Shown here: positions 34,983-44,015 of the stretch, piece after piece | Position numbering within the stretch: position 1 is the stretch's first letter | Layout: each line of letters begins with the position of its first letter | Assembly (NCBI RefSeq): GCF_003997495.1 | Contig: NZ_RZRU01000011.1 | Location: forward strand, 124,001 to 188,000 | Source: Mesorhizobium sp. M7A.F.Ca.US.008.03.1.1 | GTDB taxonomy: Bacteria > Pseudomonadota > Alphaproteobacteria > Rhizobiales > Rhizobiaceae | Reading direction: 5' to 3' | Length of the DNA: 64,000 bases | Notes under the pieces: generated by a model | The model's database searches: none | What the model saw: only the letters and a program-made list of their open reading frames with translations | What the model was told of the DNA's origin: nothing | Translations under genes and position numbers: made by a program

Positions 34983-35890
34983 CCCGCATGCTGCTTCCTT
35001 TCCCGTTGCAGCGACCGCTGGCTGACGCGATAGCCCCTTTGCTGGGCGCGCAAACCGGCCGACTCAACTGGCGCCACTTTCCGGATGGCGAATCCTTGGT
35101 CACAATCGAGCAGGATTTGCACGGCCTTGATGTGGCGCTCGTCGCCAGTTTGCGCAATCCCGATGCACTCGCCCTGCCGCTGCGGTTCGTCGCCGCGACA
35201 GCGCGCGAACTCGGCGCTCGTTCGGTTGGCCTCATTGCGCCTTATCTGGCCTACATGCGCCAGGATAAGCGGTTCAATCCCGGCGAAGCGGTAAGCGCGC
35301 CATTGTTCGCACGTTTCCTGGCAGAAAGTTTCGATTGGCTGGTGACAGCAGATCCGCACCTGCACAGGACTCCCGAGCTTTCCCAGCTGTTTCGCATCCC
35401 GGCCCGGGCGGTTGCCACGGCTTCACGTATCTCTGACTGGATTCGAGACAACGTCCCGAATGCCGTCCTGATAGGTCCCGACAATGAAAGCGACCAGTGG
35501 GTGTCCGAGATCGCCGACCGCGCCGGTGTTGTCTATCAGATCCTGACGAAAACCCGAGGCGGAGACCGCGACGTCGAGGTGAGCCTTCCGTCGATTGATG
35601 CCGCTCGCGGCCGAACCCCGGTCATCGTTGATGACATCGCCTCGTCCGGGCGGACGATGATCGAAACCCTGAATCACCTGAGGCGACTTGGTCTGCTTCC
35701 CGCAGTCTGCATCGTCATCCATCCCGTGTTCGCTCAAGACGCCTACGAACAGCTATTGGCGGCCGGTGCCGAAAAAGTCGTGAGCACGGACTCCATTCCG
35801 CATCCGTCGAATGCGATTTCCATCGCCGGCTTGTTGGCTGAGGGTAGCGCCGAATTCTTCGGGAGCGTTCTTCCAAAAGAGATGCCATAA
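34979..35890 (+). CDS. Ribose-phosphate pyrophosphokinase homologue
   Basis: A 303-residue member of the PRPP synthetase family, which links ribose 5-phosphate, ATP, AMP and PRPP. FPDGESLVTIEQDLHGLDV, the flexible-loop region YLAYMRQDKRFNPGEAVSAP and the PRPP loop VIVDDIASSGRTM (near 216) are present. It is shorter and more divergent than the housekeeping Prs, so a dedicated role is likely. Its ATG overlaps the phosphorylase stop, suggesting it acts on that enzyme's product. Confidence 0.85.
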   Translation: MTRMLLPFPLQRPLADAIAPLLGAQTGRLNWRHFPDGESLVTIEQDLHGLDVALVASLRNPDALALPLRFVAATARELGARSVGLIAPYLAYMRQDKRFNPGEAVSAPLFARFLAESFDWLVTADPHLHRTPELSQLFRIPARAVATASRISDWIRDNVPNAVLIGPDNESDQWVSEIADRAGVVYQILTKTRGGDRDVEVSLPSIDAARGRTPVIVDDIASSGRTMIETLNHLRRLGLLPAVCIVIHPVFAQDAYEQLLAAGAEKVVSTDSIPHPSNAISIAGLLAEGSAEFFGSVLPKEMP

Positions 35891-35945
35891 CCACAGCGCT
35901 CGCCCGTTTGACAGCCTTTAGTCTCATCCCCCGCCAGCCCGTTGT

Positions 35946-37337
35946 TCAAACAGCTGGCGTTGATCCCTGATCAAACTCTTGCAACCAACCGCCTTCAAAT
36001 CCTGCCCGTCGCAGACCGCTTCGGATATACCGGCACGAGCGCATCAACCGCCACAAGAGGCCGTTGCGTTCGTTCTCGATCATCAGGACAACGGGGCCTT
36101 CATTGAGGCCGAAGTGCCAAGGCGAAACCCACCATCCAAAGGCGTTGCCGGATGTCCCCGGATGCGTCGGATTAAAGGCCGCCTTGAAGCCATAGGCATT
36201 TGCGGCCTTGAGCTTGGCCTGGTGGATGCAGAAGCTGATCGCCGGCCGGACGATTTCGGGAGCAAACGGCAAGGAGGCAGCTACGGCCCACGGAGCGAGC
36301 GTGCCATCGTCGGGACCACAGGGCACACCGCGTGCGACATAGCCCTCGAACCGGCGTTCGATGCCGTTCAACTTGAGCGTGGAAGGGCCTGGCCCCTCAC
36401 TGGCGGTGATGCCCCAGCAGTGTTCGCCATAACCCGCGAATCCACGCGGATTATCGACGGCATAACGCTGCTGGACGAAAGTGGCACGTCGGCTGTTCTC
36501 GAAATAGTCGCTTCCCTTGCTGCGCATGAAGGCATCCTGCACGCCGCGAAAATCGATCCATACGTGGGAAAGCTGGTGAATGAACAGCGGTCCGGCATAA
36601 AGATATTCGTAGCCGTAACAGTTCTCCCATCGGAACGTCGCGGTCCAGGCAGTGTAGCTGCTCTCGGGCAAGGGGTGGGTCGGCGAACCCAGTCCCAGGA
36701 CATAGAGCAAGAGCGCCTCGTCATAGCCTTCCCAGCGATACTTCAGGAATCCGTGCTCGGGTGTCCAGCCATGGGTGACGGTTTCTCCCCCGTCCTGCGC
36801 CCAGCGCCAATCGGCTCGGTGATAGAGGGCCTCCGCCAAGGTGCGGATCTCGACTTCGGCCTCGCTGTCGGCGTCGAAATACTGCCCTGCAGCCAGCGCG
36901 CCCGCCAGCAGGAACGTGCTGTCGACCGTAGACAGCTCGCATTGCCAGGCTCGCCGGCCAGTCCGCATGTCCAGGAAGTGATAGTAGAAGCCGCGATATC
37001 CCGTGGCGTCCGGCTCCGGGCCCTGCGGACTGTTCCAGAAGAAGCGCAGCGTTGCCAAGGTGCGTTCCGCGGCCGCGCTTCGCGTCAAGAATCCGCTCTC
37101 GACTCCCACCGGATAGCAAGCCAGCGCAAGGCCGGTGGCCGCTATGCTTGCGGGCCAATTCGCTTCGGTCTTGTCCAGAATGAGACCATTGGCAGGGTTC
37201 GCTTCATGGATGAAGTAGTCGAATGTCTCCCGCTGCAATATCGCCAGATCATCTTGCATGGCAGAGGTGTTCACCGGATGATCAGTTTCGGGAGGATGCG
37301 ATCGCATCGCTGTATGCCCTCCCGGACCGCTGTTCAT
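35946..37337 (-). CDS. Glucoamylase-family protein (PF10091-type)
   Basis: A 463-residue protein of the glycoamylase-like family. Motifs include LQRETFDYFIHEANP, GLALACYPVGVESG, TVDSTFLLAGALAAGQYF and WGITASEGPGPSTLKLNG. The (alpha/alpha)6 barrel family is linked to beta-glucan (cyclic glucan or glucooligosaccharide) processing. I see no signal peptide, so it may act in the cytoplasm. The start ATG 37337 overlaps the stop of the CBS-BON gene by four bases, supporting this start and coupled translation. Confidence 0.85.
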   Translation of the reverse strand: MNSGPGGHTAMRSHPPETDHPVNTSAMQDDLAILQRETFDYFIHEANPANGLILDKTEANWPASIAATGLALACYPVGVESGFLTRSAAAERTLATLRFFWNSPQGPEPDATGYRGFYYHFLDMRTGRRAWQCELSTVDSTFLLAGALAAGQYFDADSEAEVEIRTLAEALYHRADWRWAQDGGETVTHGWTPEHGFLKYRWEGYDEALLLYVLGLGSPTHPLPESSYTAWTATFRWENCYGYEYLYAGPLFIHQLSHVWIDFRGVQDAFMRSKGSDYFENSRRATFVQQRYAVDNPRGFAGYGEHCWGITASEGPGPSTLKLNGIERRFEGYVARGVPCGPDDGTLAPWAVAASLPFAPEIVRPAISFCIHQAKLKAANAYGFKAAFNPTHPGTSGNAFGWWVSPWHFGLNEGPVVLMIENERNGLLWRLMRSCRYIRSGLRRAGFEGGWLQEFDQGSTPAV

Positions 37338-37978
37338 GGATGGGCCAGATACAGGTGATCGAACACACCTTTGACGCCCCTGACGCCTTCGGCAACCACG
37401 CGGACAGCGTCCCGCTCACTCTGCGATGAGACCGTACCCGAAAAATGCGCCAGACCATCGCTGACCGTAAGAGTTAACGCGTCTCCTTTGACGCCTGCGT
37501 CCTTTTGCAACCGCGTAAGAATGCTGCGCCGGATCGCATCGTCACCTGCCGCAGTATCATCGTGGAATTTCGCCGCGACGATGACGCGCAAGAGATCGGC
37601 ACGGCTGACAACGCCGACGAGACGCTGTCCTCTCATCACCGGTATGCGCTTGATGCCGTGCTCCTGCATCAGCACAACAATTCGCTCTATCGGGGTTTCC
37701 TCGTCCGCCATAACGACGTCCGAAGTCATCAAATCAGCCACTTTCCAGCTGTGGCCCTTCACATAGTCACGCGCTTCACCTGGCGGGAACGCTGGGGCAC
37801 CGAGTTCCGACCTGCGCAGGAAATCGCCTTCGCTCACAATTCCAACTAGGCGGCCGTCGTCACCGACTACCGGCAGGCCGCTGATGCGATGATCCAGCAT
37901 GATCCGTGCTGCGTGTCTTACGCTGTGGTCAGGTGAGACCGAAACGACATTTGCAGTCATTACATCCTTCGCTTTCAT
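37334..37978 (-). CDS. CBS-domain pair with C-terminal BON domain
   Basis: A 214-residue regulatory protein. Two CBS repeats are clear (MKAKDVMTANVVSVSPDHSV, DHRISGLPVVGDDGRLVGIV; then VADLMTSDVVMADEETPIE, HGIKRIPVMRGQRLVGVVSR), followed by a BON domain (ALTLTVSDGLAHFSGTVSSQ, about 167-186). CBS pairs sense adenine nucleotides, so it may report energy state. An FNR-like box lies 91 bases upstream. It is coupled to the glucoamylase-family gene. Confidence 0.92.
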   Translation of the reverse strand: MKAKDVMTANVVSVSPDHSVRHAARIMLDHRISGLPVVGDDGRLVGIVSEGDFLRRSELGAPAFPPGEARDYVKGHSWKVADLMTSDVVMADEETPIERIVVLMQEHGIKRIPVMRGQRLVGVVSRADLLRVIVAAKFHDDTAAGDDAIRRSILTRLQKDAGVKGDALTLTVSDGLAHFSGTVSSQSERDAVRVVAEGVRGVKGVFDHLYLAHP

Positions 37979-38062
37979 CTGCCGTCATCCCCAACTTAGT
38001 TCGAGTGAGCGGGCGCCGAGCGCCAATTGGTCATATCGTAGCGCAGCCGCCCACGATTTCAT

Positions 38063-38076
38063 TTGAGGCAAATCAA
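38063..38076 (-). promoter_or_regulatory. FNR/FixK-type box B
   Basis: On the minus strand, TTGAT-TTGC-CTCAA, one mismatch to the TTGAT-N4-ATCAA consensus in the right arm beyond the flexible position. Its centre is about 91 bases before the CBS-BON start, compatible with a -41.5 activator site and a leader of about 50 bases. Confidence 0.6.
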
Positions 38077-38175
38077 TACCGGCTGCGATCCAACCGATCC
38101 GGGTGACTTGAATGGTCACTCCCACTACTTGTCGATAGCCGTTCTGGCACACATGATGGCCTTCGGATTCCCGTT

Positions 38176-38189
38176 TTGACTTGCATCAA
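38176..38189 (+). promoter_or_regulatory. FNR/FixK-type box C
   Basis: TTGAC-TTGC-ATCAA, nine of ten consensus positions. Its centre is about 82 bases upstream of the ABC ATPase start at 38265, a spacing close to that of box B and its gene. The intergenic region of 286 bases therefore carries one box for each divergent unit. Confidence 0.62.
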
Positions 38190-38264
38190 TGTCGCGCTCA
38201 CCTCGATGGGCGACTGTGGCATGCGACACGAGAAGTGCCTCGAACATCCGACCCCCCAGCGGCC

Positions 38265-38972
38265 ATGGCTGACAACGTTTTCACTGCAAGAGCGCTGACC
38301 AAGACCTACACGTCAGGTGGGACGCAAGTGCTTGCATTGCGTAAGCTGGACCTTGAGATTTCAGCAGGGGAGATGGTCGTTCTGCTTGGCCCGTCGGGCA
38401 GCGGGAAGTCGACCCTGCTGAATATCATGGGCGGCCTTGACCATGCCACGAGCGGCCAGTTGTTCTTCAGGGATCAGGAACTGACCAATCTCGACGATCG
38501 CGAGCTGACCGCCTATCGACGGCAACACGTCGGGTTCGTTTTCCAGTTCTACAACCTGATTCCCAGCCTGACGGCATATGAAAACGTCGCCTTGGTCACG
38601 GAGATTGCTGATCATCCGATGCGCCCGGAGGAGGCTTTGGCGCTGGTTGGACTTGAACCGAGGATGCACCATTTCCCGGCTCAGCTGTCCGGTGGCGAGC
38701 AGCAGCGCGTGGCCATTGCCCGCGCGATCGCCAAGCGCCCGGATGTGTTGCTCTGCGACGAGCCAACCGGCGCTCTCGACTCCAAGACAGGTATTCGGGT
38801 GATCGAGGCACTGCTCGGCATCAACACGCAGCTTGGCACCACGACACTTATCATCACGCATAACGCCAGCATTCAGGATGTCGCCGACCGCGTGCTGTTC
38901 TTCGCCGACGGCCAGATCTCCAGAATTGCCAAGAACGAGGTGCGCCGGACTGCCGCCGAGCTTGTCTGGTGA
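38265..38972 (+). CDS. MacB/LolD-type ABC transporter ATPase
   Basis: A 235-residue ATPase that powers the FtsX-type permease encoded next. Walker A is GPSGSGKST (about 44-52), the Q-loop lies in [18 protein letters not shown], the signature is [15 protein letters not shown] (about 142-156) and Walker B is [13 protein letters not shown]. The sequence belongs to the group that drives lipoprotein release or efflux by mechanotransmission. ATG 38265 starts the domain; the longer frame from 38181 overlaps box C and is rejected. It overlaps the permease by four bases. Confidence 0.92.
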   Translation: MADNVFTARALTKTYTSGGTQVLALRKLDLEISAGEMVVLLGPSGSGKSTLLNIMGGLDHATSGQLFFRDQELTNLDDRELTAYRRQHVGFVFQFYNLIPSLTAYENVALVTEIADHPMRPEEALALVGLEPRMHHFPAQLSGGEQQRVAIARAIAKRPDVLLCDEPTGALDSKTGIRVIEALLGINTQLGTTTLIITHNASIQDVADRVLFFADGQISRIAKNEVRRTAAELVW

Positions 38973-41341
38973 TCCGGATGCGCGCTCTGGATATGAAGCT
39001 TCTTCGCGACTTCGGCCGGCTCTGGGCGCAGGCGTTGGCGATTGCACTCGTCATTGCCGGAGGCGTGGCGACGCTCATCCTCGCGGTCGGATCCTACCGA
39101 TCCCTCGACGAGACCCGCACCGCATATTACGAACGCTACCGGTTTGCTGACGTCTTTGCCACGGTGAGCCGAGCGCCGAGGACGCTCGTCGACCAGATTG
39201 CCGAGATTCCTGGCGTCGCTTCGGTCGACGCGCGAATAGCCAAGCTCGTGCTGCTTGACATACCGGACTATCTGGAACCGGCCACGGGCGAAGTCATTTC
39301 CCTGCCGCAGAGCGGCGACGCTTCGCTCAACCGCCTCTATATGCGCGTTGGCCGCATGCCGGAGCCTGGACGCGCCGAAGAGGTCGTCGTGAACGAAGGC
39401 TTTGCCTTGTCCCACGGCTTTCAGCCCGGGGCGCGCTTCTCGGCAATATTGAACGGCCGAAAGCGCGAATTGACGATTGTCGGGATCGCGCTGTCCCCTG
39501 AGTTTATCTACGCGGTCGGCCCAGGCGATATCATGCCGGACGACCGCCGCTTCGGCCTCATCTGGATGTCGGAAAAAGCGCTCGCCAGCGCCTATGACCT
39601 CGATGATGCGTTGTCGTCCGTTTCGTTGAAGCTCCTGCGGGGCGCGTCCGAGAGCGAAGTCATCATGCGCCTCGACGCGATACTCGAGCGCTACGGTGGG
39701 CGGGCGGCCTATGGCCGGAAGGACCAGACCTCGCATGCCTGGCTGAACCACGAACTCGACATGCTCAACAACATGAGCCGGACGCTGCCACCGATTTTCC
39801 TTCTGGTGTCGGCATTTCTGGTCAATCTCACGCTCAGCCGGCTCGTTGCTCTGGAACGCGAGCAGATCGGGCTCATGAAGGCGCTGGGATACAGCAACGC
39901 GAGCATCGTCACGCACTACCTCAAATTCGTCATCATCATCGTGATGATCGGCATTGTGATCGGCAGTGCGGCGGGCACCTGGCTGGGCATGCGCATCACC
40001 AGTCTGTTCGGCGACTTTTTCCATTTTCCGTTCCTCGTCTTCACCAAGAGCCCGGACCTCTACGTCGTTGCCGCTGCGCTCAGCCTCATCGCTGCAATCA
40101 TCGGGGCGGTGCGCGCGCTTCGCGAGGTCGTACGATTGGCGCCCGCCGTCGCGATGCAGGCGCCGGCGCCTCCGCACTATCGGCAACTGCTGCCGGCGGG
40201 CTTCGCAGTCGATAGGTTCATGTCGCAACCGACCACGATGATGTTGCGCAACATCACTCGCCATCCAGTCAGATCGTTGTTCACATCGCTTGGAATTGCA
40301 CTGGCGACAGCGATCCTCATTGTTTCACTTTTCACCGGCGACGCGATGGAGCAGCTCATCGACGTGACCTATTTCCTGGCCGACCGTCAGGACGCCACCG
40401 TGAGTTTCGTGGAAAAGCGCCCGCGGGACGTCGTCCTGCAGATCGCGCGGCTTCCGGGCGTTCTCGCCGCCGAGCCTTACCGCGAGGTGCCTGTCCTCAT
40501 CAGGAACGGAAACGTCGAGCGCCGCATCATGATCAGCGGCAGGCCGCGTGACGCCGATCTCAACCGCATCATCGACGTCGACTTGCGCCCTGTCGTCCTG
40601 CCGGAAGCGGGCCTGGCGATTTCGAGCATGCTTGCCAGTATCCTCGGAGTGAGGGTCGGCGATTCCGTCGAGGTCGATTTGCTCGAAGGGACGCGGCGGA
40701 CTGTTGTTGTCCCTGTGGCGGCGCTGGTCGAAGATTACTTCGGCATCCGCGGGATGATGGATTCAGAGACGCTCGCGCGCCTGATACGCGAAGCGCCGTC
40801 ACTAAACAGCATCAATGTCAGTTTGGACCAGAACAGCCGGGAGGCTTTCTATGCGGCTGTCAAGGACATGCCGATTGTCGGTGGTCTGGCGCTGCAGCGT
40901 GTATCGCTTGCGAATTTCCGCAAACTGGTTGCCTTGCTGATCACGACAATGGCGAGCATCTACACCGGGCTGGCTGCTGTCATCGCGTTTGGTGTCGTCT
41001 ACAACAGCGCCCGCATCTCGCTTTCCGAACGGGCGCGGGAGCTGGCCAGCCTGCGCGTCCTCGGCTTCACCCGGGGAGAAGTGCTGCGCATCCTCCTCCT
41101 TGAACTCACTCTGCTCACATTGATCGCACAGCCACCCGGATGGCTCATTGGCTATGGCCTCGCCTGGATCATGCAGAAGAACCTGGCCGGCGAATTGATG
41201 CGGGTGCGCCTGATCGTCGAGCAATCCACTTACGTCTTCGCCAGTTCGATCGTGATCGCCGCCGCCGCCCTTTCTGCCCTCCTCGTTCGCCTTCGGCTCA
41301 ACGAGCTGGACCTTATCGCCGTTCTCAAGACGCGGGATTGA
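38969..41341 (+). CDS. FtsX/MacB-like ABC permease, large two-module type
   Basis: A 790-residue permease with two FtsX modules. One helix near the N-terminus ([20 protein letters not shown]) is followed by a large periplasmic domain, three helices (about 270-390), a second helix and periplasmic domain (about 425-650) and a final helix set. [20 protein letters not shown] and [20 protein letters not shown] are the two coupling motifs. GTG 38969 overlaps the ATPase stop; ATG 38978 is an alternative start. The next gene supplies a HlyD-type adaptor, so this is a tripartite exporter lacking only an outer-membrane channel. Confidence 0.9.
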   Translation: MIRMRALDMKLLRDFGRLWAQALAIALVIAGGVATLILAVGSYRSLDETRTAYYERYRFADVFATVSRAPRTLVDQIAEIPGVASVDARIAKLVLLDIPDYLEPATGEVISLPQSGDASLNRLYMRVGRMPEPGRAEEVVVNEGFALSHGFQPGARFSAILNGRKRELTIVGIALSPEFIYAVGPGDIMPDDRRFGLIWMSEKALASAYDLDDALSSVSLKLLRGASESEVIMRLDAILERYGGRAAYGRKDQTSHAWLNHELDMLNNMSRTLPPIFLLVSAFLVNLTLSRLVALEREQIGLMKALGYSNASIVTHYLKFVIIIVMIGIVIGSAAGTWLGMRITSLFGDFFHFPFLVFTKSPDLYVVAAALSLIAAIIGAVRALREVVRLAPAVAMQAPAPPHYRQLLPAGFAVDRFMSQPTTMMLRNITRHPVRSLFTSLGIALATAILIVSLFTGDAMEQLIDVTYFLADRQDATVSFVEKRPRDVVLQIARLPGVLAAEPYREVPVLIRNGNVERRIMISGRPRDADLNRIIDVDLRPVVLPEAGLAISSMLASILGVRVGDSVEVDLLEGTRRTVVVPVAALVEDYFGIRGMMDSETLARLIREAPSLNSINVSLDQNSREAFYAAVKDMPIVGGLALQRVSLANFRKLVALLITTMASIYTGLAAVIAFGVVYNSARISLSERARELASLRVLGFTRGEVLRILLLELTLLTLIAQPPGWLIGYGLAWIMQKNLAGELMRVRLIVEQSTYVFASSIVIAAAALSALLVRLRLNELDLIAVLKTRD

Positions 41342-41344
41342 ACC

Positions 41345-42586
41345 ATGCAAACGATCTGGATGAAGCGAACGTTGGGCATTGCGGCCTTGGTGGCGTTGGC
41401 CACGGGCGCCGTCTGGTTCGCATGGCCGCGGCCGGTTGCAGTGGATCTGGCAACGCTGACGAAAGGTCCCATGGAGGTCACGATCGACGACGAAGCAAAA
41501 ACGCACGTGCGTCACGTCTATACAGTCTCGGCCCCGATCACCGGCAAGGTCCTGCGAATATCTCCACCCCGCCACATCGGAGACCAGGTCACCAAGGACG
41601 AAACGGTCATGGCGGTGATGCAACCAATGCTGCCAAGCTTTCACGATGCGCGCACCCACGAGGAACTGCGGTCGGCGCTGGCTGCGGCCGATGCAACGGT
41701 AAACCTTGCTGAGGCCGAGATGCGTCGGATCGAGGCTGCGCTTGCATTTTCGCGAACGGAGCTTGGGCGAGCCGAAGCGCTCGCGCGGACCGAGGCGATC
41801 TCTCTTAAAGCCCTCGACGGAGCCAGGTTCGACGTCGAAACCAATGAAGCAGCGCTGGCCAGTGCGAAGGCTCAGCTGGAGGTCCGCCGAAACGAACGTG
41901 ACAGCGTTGCAGCGCGACTTGGCGAACAGTCGGGCAGCGCGCCGGAGCCGGATCCGGCCTGCTGCATCCAGTTGCGCGCTCCCGTGACAGGCAGCGTGCT
42001 GATGATCATCCAGGAGAGCGAAGGAGTCGTCCAGGCCGGTGCGCCGCTGATCGAAATCGGCGATCCACTCGATCTCGAAATCGTCGCGGATCTGCTGTCG
42101 ACCGATGCTGTCCGGATCAAGCCTGGCGCACCCGTCATGATTGACAACTGGGGTGGACCGCCCCTCCAGGGCCGCGTCTCCCGAGTCGATCCGGCCGGTT
42201 TCACCAAGGTTTCCGCACTTGGCATCGAGGAACAACGCGTCCGCACGACCATAGACCTCACCGACCCTCCCGCGAAATGGTCGCAGCTGGGACATGACTA
42301 TCGGGTGATCGTGCATGTCACGATTTGGAAAGCCGATGACATCCTGGCCGTGCCGGTGGGCGCCCTGTTCCGACTAGGGGACGACTGGGCGGTGTTCGCG
42401 GTCAGGGATGGCCATGCACGGGCGACCATCATCAAGATCGGCCAGCGAAACAGTCGGACGGCAGAGGTTCTGTCAGGCCTTGTCGCAGGCGATCGCGTGG
42501 TGCTGCACCCGAGTGACAGAGTCATTGACGGCGTGTCCGTAGCGGAGCGTGATTTACAATCAGGCGGAAATGCGGTGCAACTCTAA
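41345..42586 (+). CDS. HlyD-family periplasmic adaptor subunit
   Basis: A 413-residue membrane-fusion protein. An N-terminal anchor (TLGIAALVALATGAVWFAW) leads to the lipoyl-like half motif APITGKVLRISPPRHIGDQV and a coiled-coil hairpin (about 95-190, ELRSALAAADATVNLAEAEM onward). The second lipoyl half follows (LRAPVTGSVLMIIQESEGVV, about 212-231), then the beta-barrel and membrane-proximal domains. It starts three bases after the permease stop and completes an ABC efflux operon of ATPase, permease and adaptor. Substrate unknown. Confidence 0.9.
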   Translation: MQTIWMKRTLGIAALVALATGAVWFAWPRPVAVDLATLTKGPMEVTIDDEAKTHVRHVYTVSAPITGKVLRISPPRHIGDQVTKDETVMAVMQPMLPSFHDARTHEELRSALAAADATVNLAEAEMRRIEAALAFSRTELGRAEALARTEAISLKALDGARFDVETNEAALASAKAQLEVRRNERDSVAARLGEQSGSAPEPDPACCIQLRAPVTGSVLMIIQESEGVVQAGAPLIEIGDPLDLEIVADLLSTDAVRIKPGAPVMIDNWGGPPLQGRVSRVDPAGFTKVSALGIEEQRVRTTIDLTDPPAKWSQLGHDYRVIVHVTIWKADDILAVPVGALFRLGDDWAVFAVRDGHARATIIKIGQRNSRTAEVLSGLVAGDRVVLHPSDRVIDGVSVAERDLQSGGNAVQL

Positions 42587-42697
42587 GTCTCCTTCGCAGC
42601 AAGTTTCACACCATCCACGGCGTTATTCTAAAGCCCTGCAGAAAAAGGGGCTGTGCGTGTTCTGGTTCGGCGAGAGTTGGGGGTGCGGTCAGCGGCT

Positions 42698-42777
42698 TAG
42701 AGCAATTCCAGGAAAAGTGTGAGCGGTTTTCCGTCCGGAATTGCGTGAAAACAAGGAGTTAGAGCGGTCCTTCCCGG
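42698..42777. repeat. Mesorhizobium-type palindromic intergenic repeat
   Basis: The core forms a long interrupted palindrome: CAATTCC and GGAAAA on the left pair with TTTTCC and GGAATTG on the right. It is flanked by GAGC- and TTAGAGCGG-type ends. I recognise it as a repeat scattered through Mesorhizobium genomes (RIME-like); copy number here is one. It reaches into the 3' end of ackA, supplying that gene's last codons and stop. Confidence 0.7.
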
Positions 42778-43964
42778 GCCGTTGTGGACGCGGAAGATCG
42801 AAAGACGAGCATCTCCGCGGCCACAGCTCTTTCTTCATCCGCTGGAATGACAAGGACATCGACGCGGGAAGTCGCATTGCTGACCACCTCCTCGCCTTCT
42901 CGGTTTCGCTCCTCGTCGAGACCGACTCCAAGCCAGGCAGCGGCAACGCAAATCCTCTCCCGGATCAACGGCGCGTTTTCTCCGATGCCGGCCGTGAACA
43001 CCAGCGTGTCCAGTCCTCTCATGGCAGCGGCCAGCGATCCTATCTCACGTCCGATTCGATAAACGAATAGATCGACAGCCTCGGCGGCGGCGGGATCCTC
43101 TGAGGCGATCAGTGTTCGCATATCACCCGATATTCCAGACACTCCAAGCAGTCCGGATTGCTCGTAGAGAAGCGTGACCAATCCTTCTGCAGACATCCGC
43201 CGTTCCTGCAGCAAGTGAAGGATGACGCCTGGGTCGAGCGCGCCGCAACGCGTGCTCATCACCAGGCCGTCGAGCGTCGAAAACCCCATCGTCGTGGCGA
43301 CGCTTTGTCCGGCGTGCATAGCGCATAGGCTGGCGCCGCTGCCGAGATGGGCGACGATGGCCCGACCGCCGGCCCGTGCGCCATATCGGCCACGCAGCTT
43401 CGCAGCGATGTGGCTGTAGGACAGCCCATGAAAGCCGTAGGAAACGATGCCCGTCTCAGTCATCGCGCGCGGCAGCCCGTAGATTTTGGCGAGCTCCGGC
43501 CGGGCTGAATGAAACGCCGTGTCAAAGCACCCTATCTGGAGAGCCTGCGGCAAGAGTTTCGTGGCCAGCGCGACAATCTCGAGATTGATCCGTTGATGGA
43601 TAGGCGCCATCGGCTCGAGCAGGCGCAGTGCTTTGAGCGTGCGTTCGTCAAGCAGCGTCGCTCCGGTGAAGTCACGCCCACCGTGAACGATCCTGTGCCC
43701 TACTTTGTTGATGCGGTGCAGAAGATCGTTTTCGGCGAGCACGGATGCAACCGCGGCGAACGCCTTACCCATATCGATCGGTGCTTCGCCCAGGCTCCTG
43801 TCGATCTTGGACCCGCCGGCCGCGGGCTCGACACGCAGCCGCGGTTGTTGACCGAGAGAGGAGACATTGCCGCGCAGCAGCAGCGGGAGTTCTTCAAGTC
43901 GCTCGAAGACGGCGAACTTCAGGCTCGAAGAACCGCCGTTCAGAACAAGGATCGCATCCGTCAT
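42759..43964 (-). CDS. ackA: Acetate kinase
   Basis: Converts acetyl phosphate and ADP to acetate and ATP. The protein of about 401 residues opens ILVLNGGSSSLKFAVFERLE. It has GHRIVHGGRDF (near 90), the phosphate-binding VAHLGSGASLCAMHAGQSV (near 205) and FTAGIGENAPLIRERI (near 330), all ASKHA-family catalytic blocks. ATG 43964 or 43967 may start it. It is the last gene of the operon led by the stress protein, 51 bases after phosphoketolase, which makes its substrate. Its C-terminus is encoded by a palindromic repeat. Confidence 0.95.
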   Translation of the reverse strand: MTDAILVLNGGSSSLKFAVFERLEELPLLLRGNVSSLGQQPRLRVEPAAGGSKIDRSLGEAPIDMGKAFAAVASVLAENDLLHRINKVGHRIVHGGRDFTGATLLDERTLKALRLLEPMAPIHQRINLEIVALATKLLPQALQIGCFDTAFHSARPELAKIYGLPRAMTETGIVSYGFHGLSYSHIAAKLRGRYGARAGGRAIVAHLGSGASLCAMHAGQSVATTMGFSTLDGLVMSTRCGALDPGVILHLLQERRMSAEGLVTLLYEQSGLLGVSGISGDMRTLIASEDPAAAEAVDLFVYRIGREIGSLAAAMRGLDTLVFTAGIGENAPLIRERICVAAAWLGVGLDEERNREGEEVVSNATSRVDVLVIPADEERAVAAEMLVFRSSASTTAREGPL

Positions 43965-44015
43965 CAAGCTATCCGATGTGTTGCCGCCCCTATGCGCTTG
44001 CGAACGAGGACCCGA

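Noticed and set aside
35961..35976. TTGAT-N5-ATCAA palindrome resembling an FNR box
   Set aside because: Spacer is five, not four, and it lies inside the glucoamylase coding sequence near the 3' end.
35979..37358. 459-codon plus-strand frame over the glucoamylase-family gene
   Set aside because: No family motif; the minus-strand gene is well supported.
40802..42316. 504-codon minus-strand open frame over the ABC permease and HlyD genes
   Set aside because: Antisense shadow; the plus-strand genes have clear motifs.
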